Shown here in pieces: positions 1 to 13,095 of a stretch of DNA of 64,000 bases. This DNA comes from Atrichornis clamosus. Taxonomy: Eukaryota > Chordata > Aves > Passeriformes > Menuridae. Within the stretch, counting starts at the first letter, position 1; the number at the start of each line of letters is the position of its first letter. Where the stretch lies: assembly GCA_013400975.1 (NCBI GenBank), contig WBMZ01000190.1:62001-126000 (forward strand), read 5' to 3'. Made by a program: the position numbers and the translations under genes. The notes beneath the pieces are model-generated. The model was not told where the DNA came from. It was given only the letters and a program-made list of their open reading frames with translations, and ran no database searches.

Positions 1-2164
1 CAGAGCTGCTGGTCAGGCAGGAGGGAGGAATGTATCTCTTTGCTGCATCCAGGCTGGGATGGTGCTACCATCATCTCATCTTCTCTACAGCCAAAGTTTG
101 ATGGAAAAAAAAATTATCCTTGAACAAAAATCCCAAATAAACTCCTGAGTATTTGGGGCAAGGGGCTGGGGGTGTGTTGCTCTTTTTGTTCATGGAAATG
201 TGCAAGTAGCTGTTCTGTGCTCACTTTCCCCTTCCTCTTCCTCAGATAATATCACATTCCCCGTCTCAGCTGTACATTTTTGGCACTTGTGTGCTTGCAC
301 CCTGCCAGGCAAAGGATTTCTGTGGTTAACTAACAAGATAAAGCTGCCAGCCTCAGTGTTCAGCAAATGACCTCAGTTCTTAATCTTCTTTCCTGAAAAT
401 ACCAGGTTGCTGTAGGAAATGTTACAGAGAAAATGCATCTGAGAAACTGCACCGTGTTTTCAATAGATCCTGGCTTCAGGTGGATGAAAAATGTTCTAAG
501 AATTTCTCCCCATGTTGTATTTTAGCATGATTTCTTGGGAGGCAGTTGAGATTGTGCTGGTGAGGTTCTCTTTGTTCTTAGTGACTTTTGGACCCGTTGC
601 TCCATTTGAAGCAAATTATGCAGATCTTGGGGTTATTTGAATTTGCAAATTATTCTAATTGGAATAACAATTAATTATTAGTATTAAGATCCTGTGCATT
701 CCATGACAATACTAACTAATTTCCATTCCAATACAAACTAATTCTGTTAGTTAATATGGGAAGTCAGAGAACTGATGCAAGAGGCCTGTGTGGAGTGGGA
801 AATCCTTAAGAGCCAGACTTTTCTGGCTCTGCTGTTCTGGATTTGCTTATTTCCATGTGGGACAGAGCCAAGGAGACTCCAGCATGTCCAGCAGTGACTG
901 GAAGTCAAAAGGAAAAAAAAAATCAAGGGAGTTTTCAAGTGGGTTTTAGTTTCATGTCACCTTTTTTTTTTTTTTCAGGTGCACCAGGGTTTTTCTTCCC
1001 CCTACATCCAAATGGGGCCATACCCACCTATTTCTTAGATTCTGCCAAAACTGAAAGAAAAGTAATTTTTCATGCAATTCCCCCTTGCATCTGTGGCTGG
1101 GACATGCTGCATGTCCCACATGAGACTTCTGAGCAGTTGTTGATGGGGCTGAACTGATTAAACTGAGTCCCTAGTTTGGTTGACAATGAAACAAAGAAGG
1201 CTTGGCCCGATTTTCCCTGGCAATGGGCCAACCTGGGGCTGTAGCCAGAGGCAATTTGCAGATGTGAATTTTGTCTCACACCCATCAGGTGCTGGGGTGG
1301 AGCGGTCCTTCAGGCAGACATGCACAGACACCCAAACAGGGATCCAGGGGTAGCAGGAAGGCCGAGCAGAAGGGACAGGGATTGCAGGGGCACCTTTGAA
1401 AAGGCTGGGATTGGCTGTGTAGGAGCTGCTGACCCGCTCTGGGCCCTGCAGAGGAATCAAACAGCTGTGGGGCACCGTCCCAAGAGAATGAGTGGGGTTT
1501 TGAACGGTTATCGCTCATCCTCAGGTAGGAAGGTCTTGCACAATGAGCGGCTCTGCTGCAGCTCAGCTTGTACCATATCCAGGTAATGAGAACTGATGTT
1601 ACATCAGCTTACAGCCTCAGCTCTGTGTCCACAGTGCTTCACTTATCTGCTTCTCCTTCCTGTGATCCTTGCCTAAGAGGGACTTGTGACCGTGGTGATA
1701 ATTATATCTCTCTATATATGTCTTCATATTCTGCTCCTTGAAGTGTCTGAAAGCTTCCTCTTTGATGTGATTCTGCTCCCCAGAATACATTATACTTTCC
1801 CAAAACAAGTACTGTGCTTGTTATAATTATTGCAGAAGTGCTGAGCATTTTCAAGTGCTTTTCATCATCCCCAAATGTGGAAATAGATGACTTGGCGCTT
1901 TCTTTTTACTGCCAGCTGCTAAAGAGGCCAGTTCTGGATTAGTAGAACACAGTGAATCCATTGCAGAGGACTGTCTGTGGTGGTTGCACAGCACTGGTTT
2001 TGTGTGAAGGCTGTGACTGTGTGGTGCTGGAGGTTGGGGTTTATCTCTACCTTGTATTAAACCGGGTTTTTATCTTTGACTTGGTTTCCAGTTGCACTCA
2101 GTTCTCAAGGGCAGGGTTTGGCACCCCAGTGTGTGGTAGAAGAAATGGTCCTTTGTGCTGTCAG
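1..2164. other. Non-coding stretch, no named feature
   Basis: The sequence is mixed composition with a T run at about 961-975. The open frames here, including one from 1320 to 1586, show no family similarity. I see nothing else. Confidence 0.5.
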
Positions 2165-2395
2165 TCACAGAATCATAGAACCACAGATTGGTTTGGGCTG
2201 GAAGGGACCTTAAAGGCCATCGAGTCCAACCTGCCATGGGCAGGGACACCTTCCAGTAGACCAGGTTGCTAAAAGCCCCATCCAACCTGGACTTGAACAT
2301 TTCAGGGATGCCACAGCTTCTCTGGGCAACCTCTGCCAGGGCCTCACCGCCCTCATTGTAAAAACAATTTCTTCCTAATATCTGGTGGAAATCAA
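2165..2395 (-). mobile_element. CR1 LINE 3' fragment (type A)
   Basis: The left end starts with tcacagaatcatagaa and continues ggtttgggctggaagggacc and ccatgggcagggacacc. This is the complement of an avian CR1 3' end, so the element lies on the minus strand. It is 5' truncated, as is usual for CR1, and reaches back to the part equivalent to ctaatatctggtggaaatc. It has no coding capacity. Confidence 0.9.
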
Positions 2396-2658
2396 CTGTT
2401 TTTTTGATGTAAAACTTTATTAATTGTTTGGTGGACCAAGCGAACTGTGTGGTGGGTGGGACCTGCGTGCTTTGTGCTGTACAGATAAAGGGCAGTCTTT
2501 ATGTGACTGATGCTCTTTTAGTACTCCAAGTCTGTGTTAATACTCCAAGGACAACACTTGCTGTCATCTGCACTGTGGAGAAATTCCCACATTCTTATAG
2601 CAGATATTTTCTTATTAATAGTTTTCATACCAGTGGGAACTAGCACTAGTGGTGCTCA

Positions 2659-3055
2659 TCGAATGACTTAGGTTTGAAAAGCCCTCTAAGATCATCGAGT
2701 CCAACCATTCCCACAGCACTGCCAAGGCCACCACTACCTCATGCCTTCAAGTGCCACATCCACATGGCTTTTAAATCCCTCCAGGGATGGGGACTCCACC
2801 ACTGCCCTGGGCAGTCTCGAGCAGTGGCCTTTCTTGGAAGAATTTTTCCCTAATATCCAATCTAACCCTCTTCTGGTGAAACCTGGGGCCATGACCTCTT
2901 GTCCTGTCCCTTGTTCCCTGGGAGCAGAGCCTGACCCCCACCTGGCTGCACACTCCTGTCAGGGAGTTGTAGAGTGAGAAGATCCCCCTGAGACTCCCTT
3001 TTCTCCAATCTGAGCCCCCCAGCTCCCTCAGCTGCTCCTCATAATCTCTCCTGAT
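2659..3055 (-). mobile_element. CR1 LINE 3' fragment (type B)
   Basis: The fragment begins atcgaatgacttaggttt and carries the type B signature: atcatcgagtccaaccattcc, then cactgccaaggccaccacta, gtgccacatccacatggc and cttgtcctgtcccttgtt. About 400 bases are retained, one of the longer copies here. It lies 260 bases from a type A copy in the same orientation. The same subfamily recurs at 37589-37992. Confidence 0.9.
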
Positions 3056-6000
3056 ATTTCAAACTGGAGTAGACATCACCAGTGTCACCCAGACCAGGCA
3101 GCTCTGCCTAGGGGGGATCCCACCACATATTGTAACCAGACCTTTTTACTTATTTTTGAAAAAAAGCATGGTTTTCAGAATTGTACTCAAATTAGCATCT
3201 GACTGTCTACAGATAATTTTCCATCTCCAGAATGTTGCCTTTCTCTTCAATTTCTAACAAAAGCATTGAGAGCTACTTACAGAAAAAACTGATATTTCAA
3301 ATTAAATCCCCAGTGAATATTCTCAAGAGAATTCAGCTCCCCAGACAGTTTAATTTAATTTGTTGTCCTTAGAAAGAAAACATACAACCTATTATTTTAG
3401 GGAATGGGACATAGGCTTTATTGAGCTGCAGAAACATATTATGAACACAATAAAGCCAGAAAATTCTTTGCCTGCAATTTAAAAAATAAAATTTCACTAA
3501 GCCTTCAATAAACTAATTAATCTGGAAGGAAGATTAATCACTAAGGAAGACTAATACTCTGAAACACAGAAACTTCTCCTGCTGGATGTGGTACTTGCAA
3601 TTGAGCCACTTTACCTGAAGACATTTGTGGTTTGCTGGAGAAAATTCTTCTGGATTAATACGAGTTTTTAAAAATAACCCTGGTAGCTGAAAGTGCTCAA
3701 GTGTCAGATTTAATGATGATGTATCAATTTGGCTAATGAAAGCTAGTACCTCTCCCTAAAAGCAAGCTTTGCTTACAGAAGGTTTGCAAATTCTTACAAA
3801 ATGGATTTATCTTGAGTGAGGAATGTTGTGGAATGAGTTTGATGTTGGGATTCTCCAGGCGACAGAAAATCCTGTTTCACTTGCCAGTTCCAGCTTCTCT
3901 CCTGAGACCAATGAATGTTTTTCCTACAGGATCAGTGATGTGACATCCCTTCTCTTGTTTCACTGCTGGATAAGAAGGTGGAGGTCAATTCTGACATATT
4001 CCTGCAGGGATTACAGGTGGTGGAAACTACTTGGTGTTGATTCATTTTGTTGTTCACTTTTGACAGGTTCTAAATAAGTTCATTTTGTTGTTAATAAGTA
4101 CTGGTTTGGCCTTTAACCCTTTTCCATCTTCTTCTTTACACTGCTGGCTTTTCATTCACAGATTTCAGACACCAGTTGCTATAATCCTTCTTTTGACCTC
4201 ATTTTCTCAGGATGTGAGGCAGCCAATGAGGGTTGCTGTCATTTTGTGTGTGTGTGTGATGCTCATCTCATCCTCTCGAGTTTCGAATCACTTGGACCAT
4301 CCAATAGGTACAAGAGATACAAACTCTTGCAATCTCATTTGAATTAAAATTGGAAGATATTGTCTGTTTGCTAGTTCTGTGCATGCAGCAGGGAGGGTAA
4401 GGAAATAATTCCTCAGCAACTCTGGGAAAGTCTACAGTATGAGCTGAACCCTTACTAGACATGATGAAGAAGAAGCAGATGGTCCTTACCCACTGCTGAA
4501 ATTCTTCAGCCTGAGTCTGCATCATCTTGGCTACCAAAGCTAAGAAACTGCAGGAGACAAAACTGAGGAAACCAGGCTTTCTGCTGGAATAATTTCTGGT
4601 TTTCTCAAATTGTTTGTTTTATTCTGTCACAGATATTTCCCTGTCAGTTATGTGCTGAAGCCTGTTGTGGGTTGTATGCAGGTGTACTGAGGAAATGTGG
4701 AAAAGCAGATGGGTCACATTCTGCATTCCTCCCTTCTTCTCTAAGCAGATAAAATGCATAAGTGAACCAAGCATTCTTTTAATTTTTTTTTTAACCTCTT
4801 CAGCTGTGTTTCACACTTTCAAGATTGCATGTGGTCAGCTGGATCAAGTAGCAAGACCTGTTGGTGAGCTGGAGGACAGCTCAGCCTGGGTTTGCTGAGG
4901 GCTGGACATCAGGAGCTTTGTATTGCAGAGCAGTTCAAGAAGGGAAGAGATGGAAACACTTGAAACTGGCTTTTCTGTCAAAACCAGCCCCTTGTTAAAC
5001 TGTCCCTGAGTCAGGCCTCTGCAGCCTGGCTGGGCTGGATGTGGAAAAGAGATCCACAAGCTGCCATGGCTCAGCCTGATGGTGTCCCAGAGCAGTCACT
5101 GCTGTGACAAGCCAAGAGCTCAGCAGAGCTGAGCAACCCAGCAGTGCCTGTGGCAGCACCAGTCACCACAGTTCTTGGATGTTCCCAGCAGGTAGCTTGG
5201 TTTATATAAAATTCATTTTGTTTTGAGGCAGGGTGCTTGCTGCCCTGCCAGCTGCAGCAGGGAACAGCTCTGCGATGGGAGTTCCACTCTGGACTTCCCA
5301 CACAGGATCAAGAGGCTTCAAATGCTCATCTTCTGCATGGAATCCAAACCAGTTTCTTGACTCTTTGGGTGTGATTGTTGCCTGTGGTTCACAAAACTTG
5401 TCACACCTGAACAAAGTAGGGTTAAAGTGTAGAGAATCTAGTGCAAGTGTGGATTTGTGAGGGCGTGGGTGACCATGGCAATTCCAAAGCCTTGGAGAGT
5501 TGAGCTTGCTGTCTTTCAGTCTTCCTGGGAAGGTGAGCACACAGCTGTGATAGAAGGAGTGGGTTTAGCACACTTGCTTAGATTTATCTGCATTTAAGCA
5601 GTGTCTGCTGTCCTGTGCTCTGCTGCCCTGATGAAGCTGGGCCTTGTGTGCTCTGAAATGCTTTGCACATCACTTCAGCCATGCAGGACCCGTCGCCTTC
5701 TTGCTGTGGGAATGTGCTCCAATTTCATGCCCAGTGTATGAGCTGTGGCAGCTCTGAAAGAGTAATGCAGCTCCCCTGATGCCAAACATTTGTGGGTTGT
5801 ACAGAGATACTGGATAAAGTGAAAATAACGTGTATTTAGAGTGGTTTGACCTTATGTTGCTGCCTGCCTTCCTGCTGGGAAGTCCAGCTGCAAATGCTTA
5901 AACGCTCCCTGCAGGTGCTTGCCGGCCAAGTATTTTTTGTGTGTAGGAGTGACCGTCTACTTACTCCTGGCTCCCCAGATAAAACTGGTAGGGACCAGTA

Positions 6001-7312
6001 AAAAACTACTGAAAATTCATACAGGCTTTGCTGGAGTCTCCAGTAGGCCCTGCACTCTTTTAATTACTGCCTACGGAAATTTTCCAGTCGCTAGACACAC
6101 CCTGCCCATGTGGGCTAAAAGAACATGAGAGCACAGGGTGTTACTGCAGCCTTCCAGCATCCTCCTGCTCCCAGGACAGGGTTGTGCTGATCTGAGCCAG
6201 CTCCTACAAGATGTCTCTGCTGATCGCAGGCTGTTCAGCAGGGCAGAGCCTCAGCTTAATCAAATAATCTGTGTTATACCTAGTATGATTGTCTATATCT
6301 GACTATTTATAGCCTGACGCTATGTGTGCCAGACACGTGTCCCAGATTGTGTCTGAGAGTGTGTTTGATAATAAATTTACAGTTGCTGGAAAGAAGTGTG
6401 GCGATGGGCACAGAATTTTGATGGCTCTCCCTCCGCTGCGCCGTGGCTCAGATCCCTGTTCCTTAAGGATGCTGTGGAAATGCAGAGGTGCTGCAGTAGC
6501 AGCAGCGACAGCTGTGTCCCGGGCTTCATGTGTTTAATTCCAGGGTGACCCTGGATGTGTTTGTACCCTTGACTGGACGTGAGAAATAGGCTAGCAGTCA
6601 TTTCAAGAGATTTTGGGGAGGGTTTTTGAGAGACAATGAATGTGGCTGGTAGATAAGGCTGGGTAGGATATGGGGGATACCAGGTGCGTGTGTGTGTTGC
6701 ATTCACACAGACATTCCTGCCTGGTTTGTAACTCTCTGTCCCTTGCAATCATGAATATCAAGGCTGTGTGTCCTCAGTCTGGCAACACAAAGCCAAAACT
6801 GAACTAAAGCAGAAGGCCCTGGATGAGATTCTGCTTAGTGTGAGTAGGCAGGGTGGATTTTCCAGTGGGACGGCTTTAAAGGCAAAGAATTGTAAAGATT
6901 GTAAAAATCTCTGAAGTTTACTTCTGCCCTTCAACTGTGAGGCTTGGAGTGGTATCTTGTGACCTCCTGCCTGCACACTCCGGGGCTTTTTGCTTAATGC
7001 AAACCTGGAAAAAATAGTGGCAGTTCATAAGTTGTCATCTTTACTTGTCATCTCAATGTGGACAGCTCATCTTCACAACAGATGTGGACAATTGGTGAGA
7101 CTGCAGGCAAGTGCTCCATGCTCGTTGGATCTGGATTGAGAGAGGGAAGATCTACCTGAGGAGAAGGAATAAATGATACATAGACTCATTGTTACCCCAC
7201 TGCTTTCTGTTTTTCTTAGTCAGGGGTGGAAAACTTCAGCTGCAGTTTGTGCATGACCACTTGAGCTCCTTCAGCTTGAAATGAGCAGAAAAAGAGCTTT
7301 AAAAGGTGCATC
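3056..7312. other. Non-coding stretch with a short TG repeat
   Basis: The part from 3130 to 3800 is AT-rich and free of recognised repeats. A TG microsatellite lies at about 4244-4258. Two copies of ttcattttgttgtt occur near 4044 and 4080. No exon or RNA gene was recognised. Confidence 0.5.
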
Positions 7313-7500
7313 ATGGAACCACAGAATCACAGAATATCCTGGGCTGGAAGGGACCGTTCAGTCCAACTCGTGACCCTGCACAGGACACCCCAACAATCCC
7401 ACCCTGTGCCTGAGAGTGTTGTCCAAGCCATCCTTGAACTCTGGTGGCCCTGGTGCTGTGACCATTCCCTGGGGAGCCTGTTCAGTGCCCAACCCTCCAG
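7313..7500 (-). mobile_element. CR1 LINE 3' fragment (type C)
   Basis: The type C signature is agaatatcctgggctggaag, then gtccaactcgtgaccctgca, accccaacaatcccaccctg, gcctgagagtgttgtccaa and accattccctggggagcctg. The element is on the minus strand, 5' truncated and non-coding. Confidence 0.88.
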
Positions 7501-9399
7501 ATCTCTCTTTCGTGGAGAGATGGAACTGTGGCAGAAGTGGAAGCAGGGTTTCTGCACTTTCGTAGCAAATAGATAAATCTGTAGGAGAACAAGGCATCAT
7601 CTGTTCTCTTGCTCTGAGAACAGCTTGTTTTTACAGAGATCTGTCCCTTCACAGGGGAAAGCTTTGTTGACAATAAACAAAAAAAGAGAAGAAAAGCTAA
7701 AACTTCCTGCATAACCTACAATTCCCACTGGTCCCAAATGAAATGAGATGTAAGCACCTCTCTGACTTTAAATAGCACATGGGTAATCAGTCCTCAGAGT
7801 CTGGTGATAGCATCAGTAACACTGATTGGATTCAGGGAATTAAACAAAAGAACCAAATCTGCGCTGCTTTCATCTGCATTGGAGTGGCTGAGGAAGAAAT
7901 CAATACTTGTTAGCTAAATAGGGACAATATTGTCAGCACTGGAAGTTATTTTCCATTCTCTGCACTCTATTTAGAGCTTGAGAATGATCTCGAGCCCATC
8001 CAGCCCAGAGGAGACAAGGGGTGATTTGGGGGTTAAGGCTGGAAACAGGTCCCAGGTTTGGATTTAATTCTCTGCTGTTGCACAAGCTTCTCATGTGACC
8101 TTGGGAATATTCTTAAGCAAACTTTAGGCAACGTTTCCCCTCACTCATTTAGACGGGGAGAGATTGTGGGCTGATAACTCTGTTTATGACCAAGTTCAGA
8201 TAAACCTGTCTCCTTTGCTTCCTGGTGAGCTTGGATCTTTCTCAGTTTTGTTTGAAGGATGCTGTCTCATCCTTCAGTGATTGGAGCTGCTCTATAAGCT
8301 TGCCACTGTTCATTCCAACTGGTTAAGCTGGGAAAACTCCTTTGTGTCCCTGCTTGTCCCTTTCTGTAACTTTTCCATGTAAACTCAAGCAACTCTGCTG
8401 GCAGCCAGGAAAGGTTTCTGCTCTTTCTCTGTGCCAGCTCAAGTCTGTGCCACCTTAACTAGCTGAACACTTTTCAGCGATTTATGATTAATAGAGACAC
8501 TTTCAAGGGTTTGTGGCTTTTCTTCCCCGGTCCTGCCTGTGCTGACAGTGACCTTATCTACATTTAACTTTGCCTTCTGGATTCTTGAAGACAAACATAG
8601 ATTTAAGCAGTCCAAAAAGAAAGATTAAGCCATCGTTTCAGCTAATCTTCATGCAGAGGAGACTGCCTGCTCTTCCTACCTGGGGTTTGAGAAATTCTAT
8701 TATGCTGCAGCATATCTCCAAGGAAGGATTTGAGTGATGATGTTAGCAGCCTATCTTACACTAATTTTTACACTTAATAGCACATGATAAGCCTGTTGTC
8801 TGCAGAGTAGCATTTTCTTCTTGAAAAATGACTCCTGTCATTTGTTGTGCTGCAGCATGAAAACATTTTGCATTTTTCTCTCTGAGGAGTTTTAGCTATC
8901 CAGTGTCTGCTGCTTGGTGTTTGTTTCCACTTTGAAACCAACATGCACCTGAGCCAGAGTTGTTGCTAGGAGGTTTTCATAAACTTTATGGTCACAGAAT
9001 TCTCCATGGACTTCTTGCAGTGCACCTGATAGAGCTGTGAGGTCTCTGATCAGCTGTCAGTTCTTTGGGACATTCCTTTGGGTCTTCAATTTGTCACTTC
9101 TTACAAAGCTTCCTGCCAAAATAATTCCCTTGAAAGACACTGGGCCCCTTAATTCAAAGCCACTTGAGATCTTAGACCTCTCAAAAGCTTTGAAATGGTG
9201 GCATTTCAGGCCATCTCTACCTGCAGAATAATCTCATGCATTTCCCAAAAGACAGTCCCAGATAATCTCCTCTGAGACCTCATTAGAGAATGCAAAGATT
9301 TTCCTCTGTGGATTTATGGCTTGGTCTTCTCTCCTGGCAGCGAGGGGGTCCCTGTTCACTGTCATCCATCTTTCTGTCCTGCCCTTCTCCTGGAGTAAC
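7501..9399. other. Non-coding stretch, no repeat recognised
   Basis: This is AT-leaning single-copy sequence. Around 8600-8800 there are GATTA/TAATC words (agattaagcc, agctaatcttcatg) in a repeat-free context. That could be a weak regulatory candidate, but nothing decisive is visible. Confidence 0.4.
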
Positions 9400-9613
9400 G
9401 GAATCATAGAATTGTTGAGGTTGGAAAAGCCTTCTAAAATCATAGAGTCCAACTGTTCCCCCAGCACTGCCAAGGCCACCACTGACCCATGTCCCCAAGT
9501 GCCACATCCACATGGCTTTTGAGCACTTCCAGGGATGGTGGCTCCACCACTTCCTTGGGCAGCCTACTCCAGTGCCTGATCACCCTTCTGGAATTTTTAC
9601 TCCTTTCCAACTT
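9400..9613 (-). mobile_element. CR1 LINE 3' fragment (type B)
   Basis: The fragment starts ggaatcatagaattgttgagg and has cccccagcactgccaaggcc, ccccaagtgccacatccaca and gggcagcctactccagtgcc. It is a minus-strand type B CR1 that keeps the segment equivalent to the region just before the tail. Confidence 0.9.
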
Positions 9614-10261
9614 CCTTCTTTTATTCTTTATTCTTCTTCCATGCCAATTTCCACTGTTTCTCACCTGCCTTTTAGTGACTTTTTGTGGTATCTCTGCTTT
9701 TTTCTCCTTTTAACCTCTGGTATATCTTCTTCCTTCCTCACCAAGTACTCTGAGTCCCTTGTGCTGGACTTTGCAATCGTTTCCTCACTACATCCACAGT
9801 TTACTACTCTGTAGACTGTGGACTACATCCACAGTCACTGAGGTGTCTTTTCCTTAAAGTCATTCCTGGGCCTGAAGTCTGCCATGTGGTACATTTGAAG
9901 CTTTTAAAAATCTTTGCGAGAAAGCTTAGGACCATCTGCTCTGCTTCTACAGACAGACTGTAAGCAAACTGCTGTGCTGGCCGAAATGATGTGGTCATTA
10001 AATCACTGGGATGTTCCTCGTTGTCAGGTTGAAGTTCTACCACTCCAGCCTAAAACCAGAGAGCTTTCAATTGTGCACGGGCAGGCAAACCAGCACTTGC
10101 CATTACAGGGATTGATTAAATGTTCTGCTGAAGTGGGCTCAGTGAAGCAAATGCTGCCCAATCTGGATCATCTTGTCTGCTGGAACATCTTTTTCATGCC
10201 CAAGAGTTCTGTTAAGAACTCAGAGCCTATGAAGGAGAGGAGACTTTGGAGTGACTGAACT

Positions 10262-10600
10262 GTGGCCTTCCAGTACCTGAAGGGAGGCTACAAGAAAGAG
10301 GGGGAGAGACTATTTACAAGAGCATGGATTGACAGGACAAGGGGCAATGGCTTCAAACTGAAAGAGAGGAGTATTACATTAGATATTAGGATGAAATTCT
10401 TTACTGTGAGGGTGGGGAGGCCCTGACACAGGTTGCCCAGAGAAGCTGTGGCTGCCCCATCCCTGGCAGTGTTCCAGGCCAGGTTGGACAGGGATTGGAG
10501 CAACCTGGGATAGTGGAAGGTGTTCCTGCCCATGGCAGGGTGTTGGAACAAGATGATCTTTGAGGTCTCTTCCAACCCAAACCATTCTGTGGTTCTGTGA
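10262..10600 (+). mobile_element. CR1 LINE 3' fragment (type A)
   Basis: This plus-strand copy runs from cttccagtacctgaaggg through acaggacaaggggcaatggc, ggttgcccagagaagctgtg and tgcccatggcagggtgttgg to ccaacccaaaccattctgtg and degenerate ATTCTGTG tail units. It is about 340 bases long and is one of the better-preserved 3' ends in the window. Confidence 0.93.
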
Positions 10601-12690
10601 TTTCGGCCATTGTGGTTCTGTGGTCTTCTGTGAAGACTTCAGTCTTCAGCATTCAGAATCAGTTGAATTTTTCCAAATTTGGGCCTTTTCATGAATGTGC
10701 CACTTGCCTTTCAGTGAGCACAAATTTGGTAGTGGCTAAACCAAAGTGCCATCAGGTACATGGTGGAGCCTGTGCAGCAAGTTTACGCTCTGCCCTTGAA
10801 AGTTTGTGATTCCTGCTGACACAAAGAGCCCTATTTGTAGGCGAGGCAAGAACTGGGTGGTTGTTTCCACATTGGCCGGACAGCCTGGCAGCCAGAGAGA
10901 ATGCTGCTACTTAGGCATCATGAGGGCTGACAGCTTCCCCAGCAGCTTGAGCTGCTGCAGAGCTCCCATTTAATTGTTTTAACAGGAATTGCACTCTTTG
11001 AGTTGAAACCTTTCTTCAGGTGAAGGTGGCTGCAGGCACAGGCACTGCTGCTCCTGGGAACGGGTTCCCAGGCACAGGCACTGCTGCTCCTGGGAACGGG
11101 TTCCGCTCTCCCGAGCCAAGGTGGGCACTTACACCAATGTCATGGAGAATCCCATTAGCCTGGTGATTGAAAACCTGGCCAGAAAAATACGTTTTTTAGT
11201 CACAGCTCAAGCCTTCACGTCTTTTAGCCTTGTCTTGAAGCTTTGACTGGTATCTTAACACTCTAACAGAATCAGTTTCTAAGAAGTGTGTTATTGATTT
11301 CGTCATTTTTGCTGCTTTCGGTAAAACAGATGGATTTCAGTGTCTACATGGTGTGGCATTTGCTCTAGAGTCCCCATTCCCACAGACACTTTCACAGGTT
11401 CTTTTTCCCAGAGGAGGTAGGTGAGTGATCAGAAGACCTCAAACAATTTGCAGAGCCCCTGCCAAAGCCCCTTGGCCCTTGCCAGCTCCTCAGAGCATCA
11501 TCCAGAGGTCTCAGAGATGCACACCTGATGAGGCTTCCTGGCCAGGGCACATATCCAGCTGTTTTCCACCTGAATGAGCTGAGATGGGCTTTATAAGCTG
11601 CTCTTTTATTGAAGATGGGCACCTTCATCTCTTGTTTAAGGGCAGATTTTCAAACAGACTTGATTGGCATGTTGGCTTCTGAGTGAAAGGTGCCTGCTTC
11701 AAACTGAAGGGCTTTGGAGAAGTTCCTGCTCTAATATTGATGACTGTTCCCAGACAACTTGGGCTGCACTGGTGTTGCTGTGATAGTTTTTCTTGTTGAC
11801 TGAACAGGTCTTGTGGTCTCTAGCAATTTAGGTGGAATTTGGGCCATATTTGGCTCAACACGGGCTGTTCAGTGAAGGGATAGAAGCACCCAGGTGCATC
11901 TTTGCTGTGCCAGATGAGAAACGTCTGGTCCCAGTGGATTTTCCTGCAGTCCTTGTCACAACTAGAATGGAGAAGCTGGTCAGGGAAGTCCTTTGCATTG
12001 CCAGGTGCTCTGGACATCATCAGCTGCCCACAGCTCCCAGGAGTATTCCCCATAAAGCATTCTAGTGCTGGAGTACTGGGAGTCACCAAAATCTGCTGTT
12101 ATTTACTGGTGCTCAGGGAGGTCAGCAGCTTGACTTCTGCTTTCACAGTTTTCTTGTGCTTTGTGTAGGGAATTAGATTCCAGGCTGTGTTTTCAGGTGA
12201 ATTTCTCCAAGTTGTGCTATATTTTTTCCCCTCTTTCCAGATTGAACTATTCTTTCTTTCTGAAAATTGTGTTTTCCACACTGTTACAAGCTGTTTGGTT
12301 AAAAGCTGGAAGAGATGAAATGCTCTGGGCTGCTTGGCCAGGACCCACAGGGACTGGACCTCTCTGTTGGGCTGGTGGGTGCTCCCTGAAGAGCAACCCC
12401 AGGTCACATAAATTAGAGCAGCCATTTAACTACTGTTAATTGCTCTGGCTTAGGTCAGGCTGAGGTCCACTATGATTAGAGAATTGTAGAGCTGAGAACA
12501 GCTCTCTGATTTAGGTTAAGAAGATTCTTCTGGAAGCAAAATTTGAATTCATATTTTTAATGGATTTCTGAGACAGAACCGTCTAGGTGAGGGCTCATTT
12601 CCTAACAGTTTGTATTAAATCTGTTGTTGACGTTCTGGAGCTTAAATATGTTTACAGCTTCTATAACTGAAAAAAAAAAGGGTAGTCTCT
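10601..12690. other. Non-coding stretch apart from the 36-base duplication
   Basis: No CR1 copy and no supported exon was found. Several open frames overlap between 11820 and 12440 on both strands with no family similarity. Confidence 0.45.
11033..11104. repeat. Two perfect 36-base tandem copies
   Basis: Positions 11033-11068 and 11069-11104 are identical, starting caggcacaggcactgctgct and ending gggaacgggttcc. The identity suggests a recent duplication. It may be polymorphic in copy number between individuals. Confidence 0.97.
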
Positions 12691-12739
12691 GGGTACTTTA
12701 CAGATATGCTGAATATCAGCTAAAACATGACAGCAATAA

Positions 12740-13095
12740 GCACATCAAACTGTAGGCTACTGGCATCATTGATATGCTGTGTGTGCAGAGGCTTTGTACA
12801 TCACTAGGCTTTGTGCCTGACAACTGCAAAGATGTTAATTATTATGCTATAATTCATCAGCTGAAGGATCTTGCAGCACTGTTATTAATCCAAATTCTGA
12901 GGCCTTTGCTAGGTCATTAAGCAAAAAGTAAGTAAAGACTAATTTACTCCTTTATTAATCAACGAATTAAATATACTCTAAAACCCTGTTTTAAAAGGCA
13001 GGGTACTGCTTAGGTGAAAAGTGGAGAAATTAAGTGATAATATGTAAAAAGAAGAATAAATTACTCTTCACATCTGTTTAAGCAATTTTGGAAAA
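12740..13095. promoter_or_regulatory. Candidate conserved non-coding element (AT-rich)
   Basis: This repeat-free AT-rich stretch is dense in TAAT-type words: gttaattattatgctataat, gttattaatcc, taatttactcctttattaat and gaattaaatata. It has few open frames. The pattern resembles homeodomain-bound conserved elements, but AT-richness alone would also produce it. Confidence 0.22.

Noticed and set aside
1320..1586. Open frame ending near a donor-like cag/gtaatg at 1581
   Set aside because: Considered as a possible first exon, but the peptide has none of the N-terminal motifs I recall for SLC35F4.
9283..9814. Several overlapping open frames
   Set aside because: They are translations of a CR1 3' fragment and its flanks, and similar frames recur at other CR1 copies.
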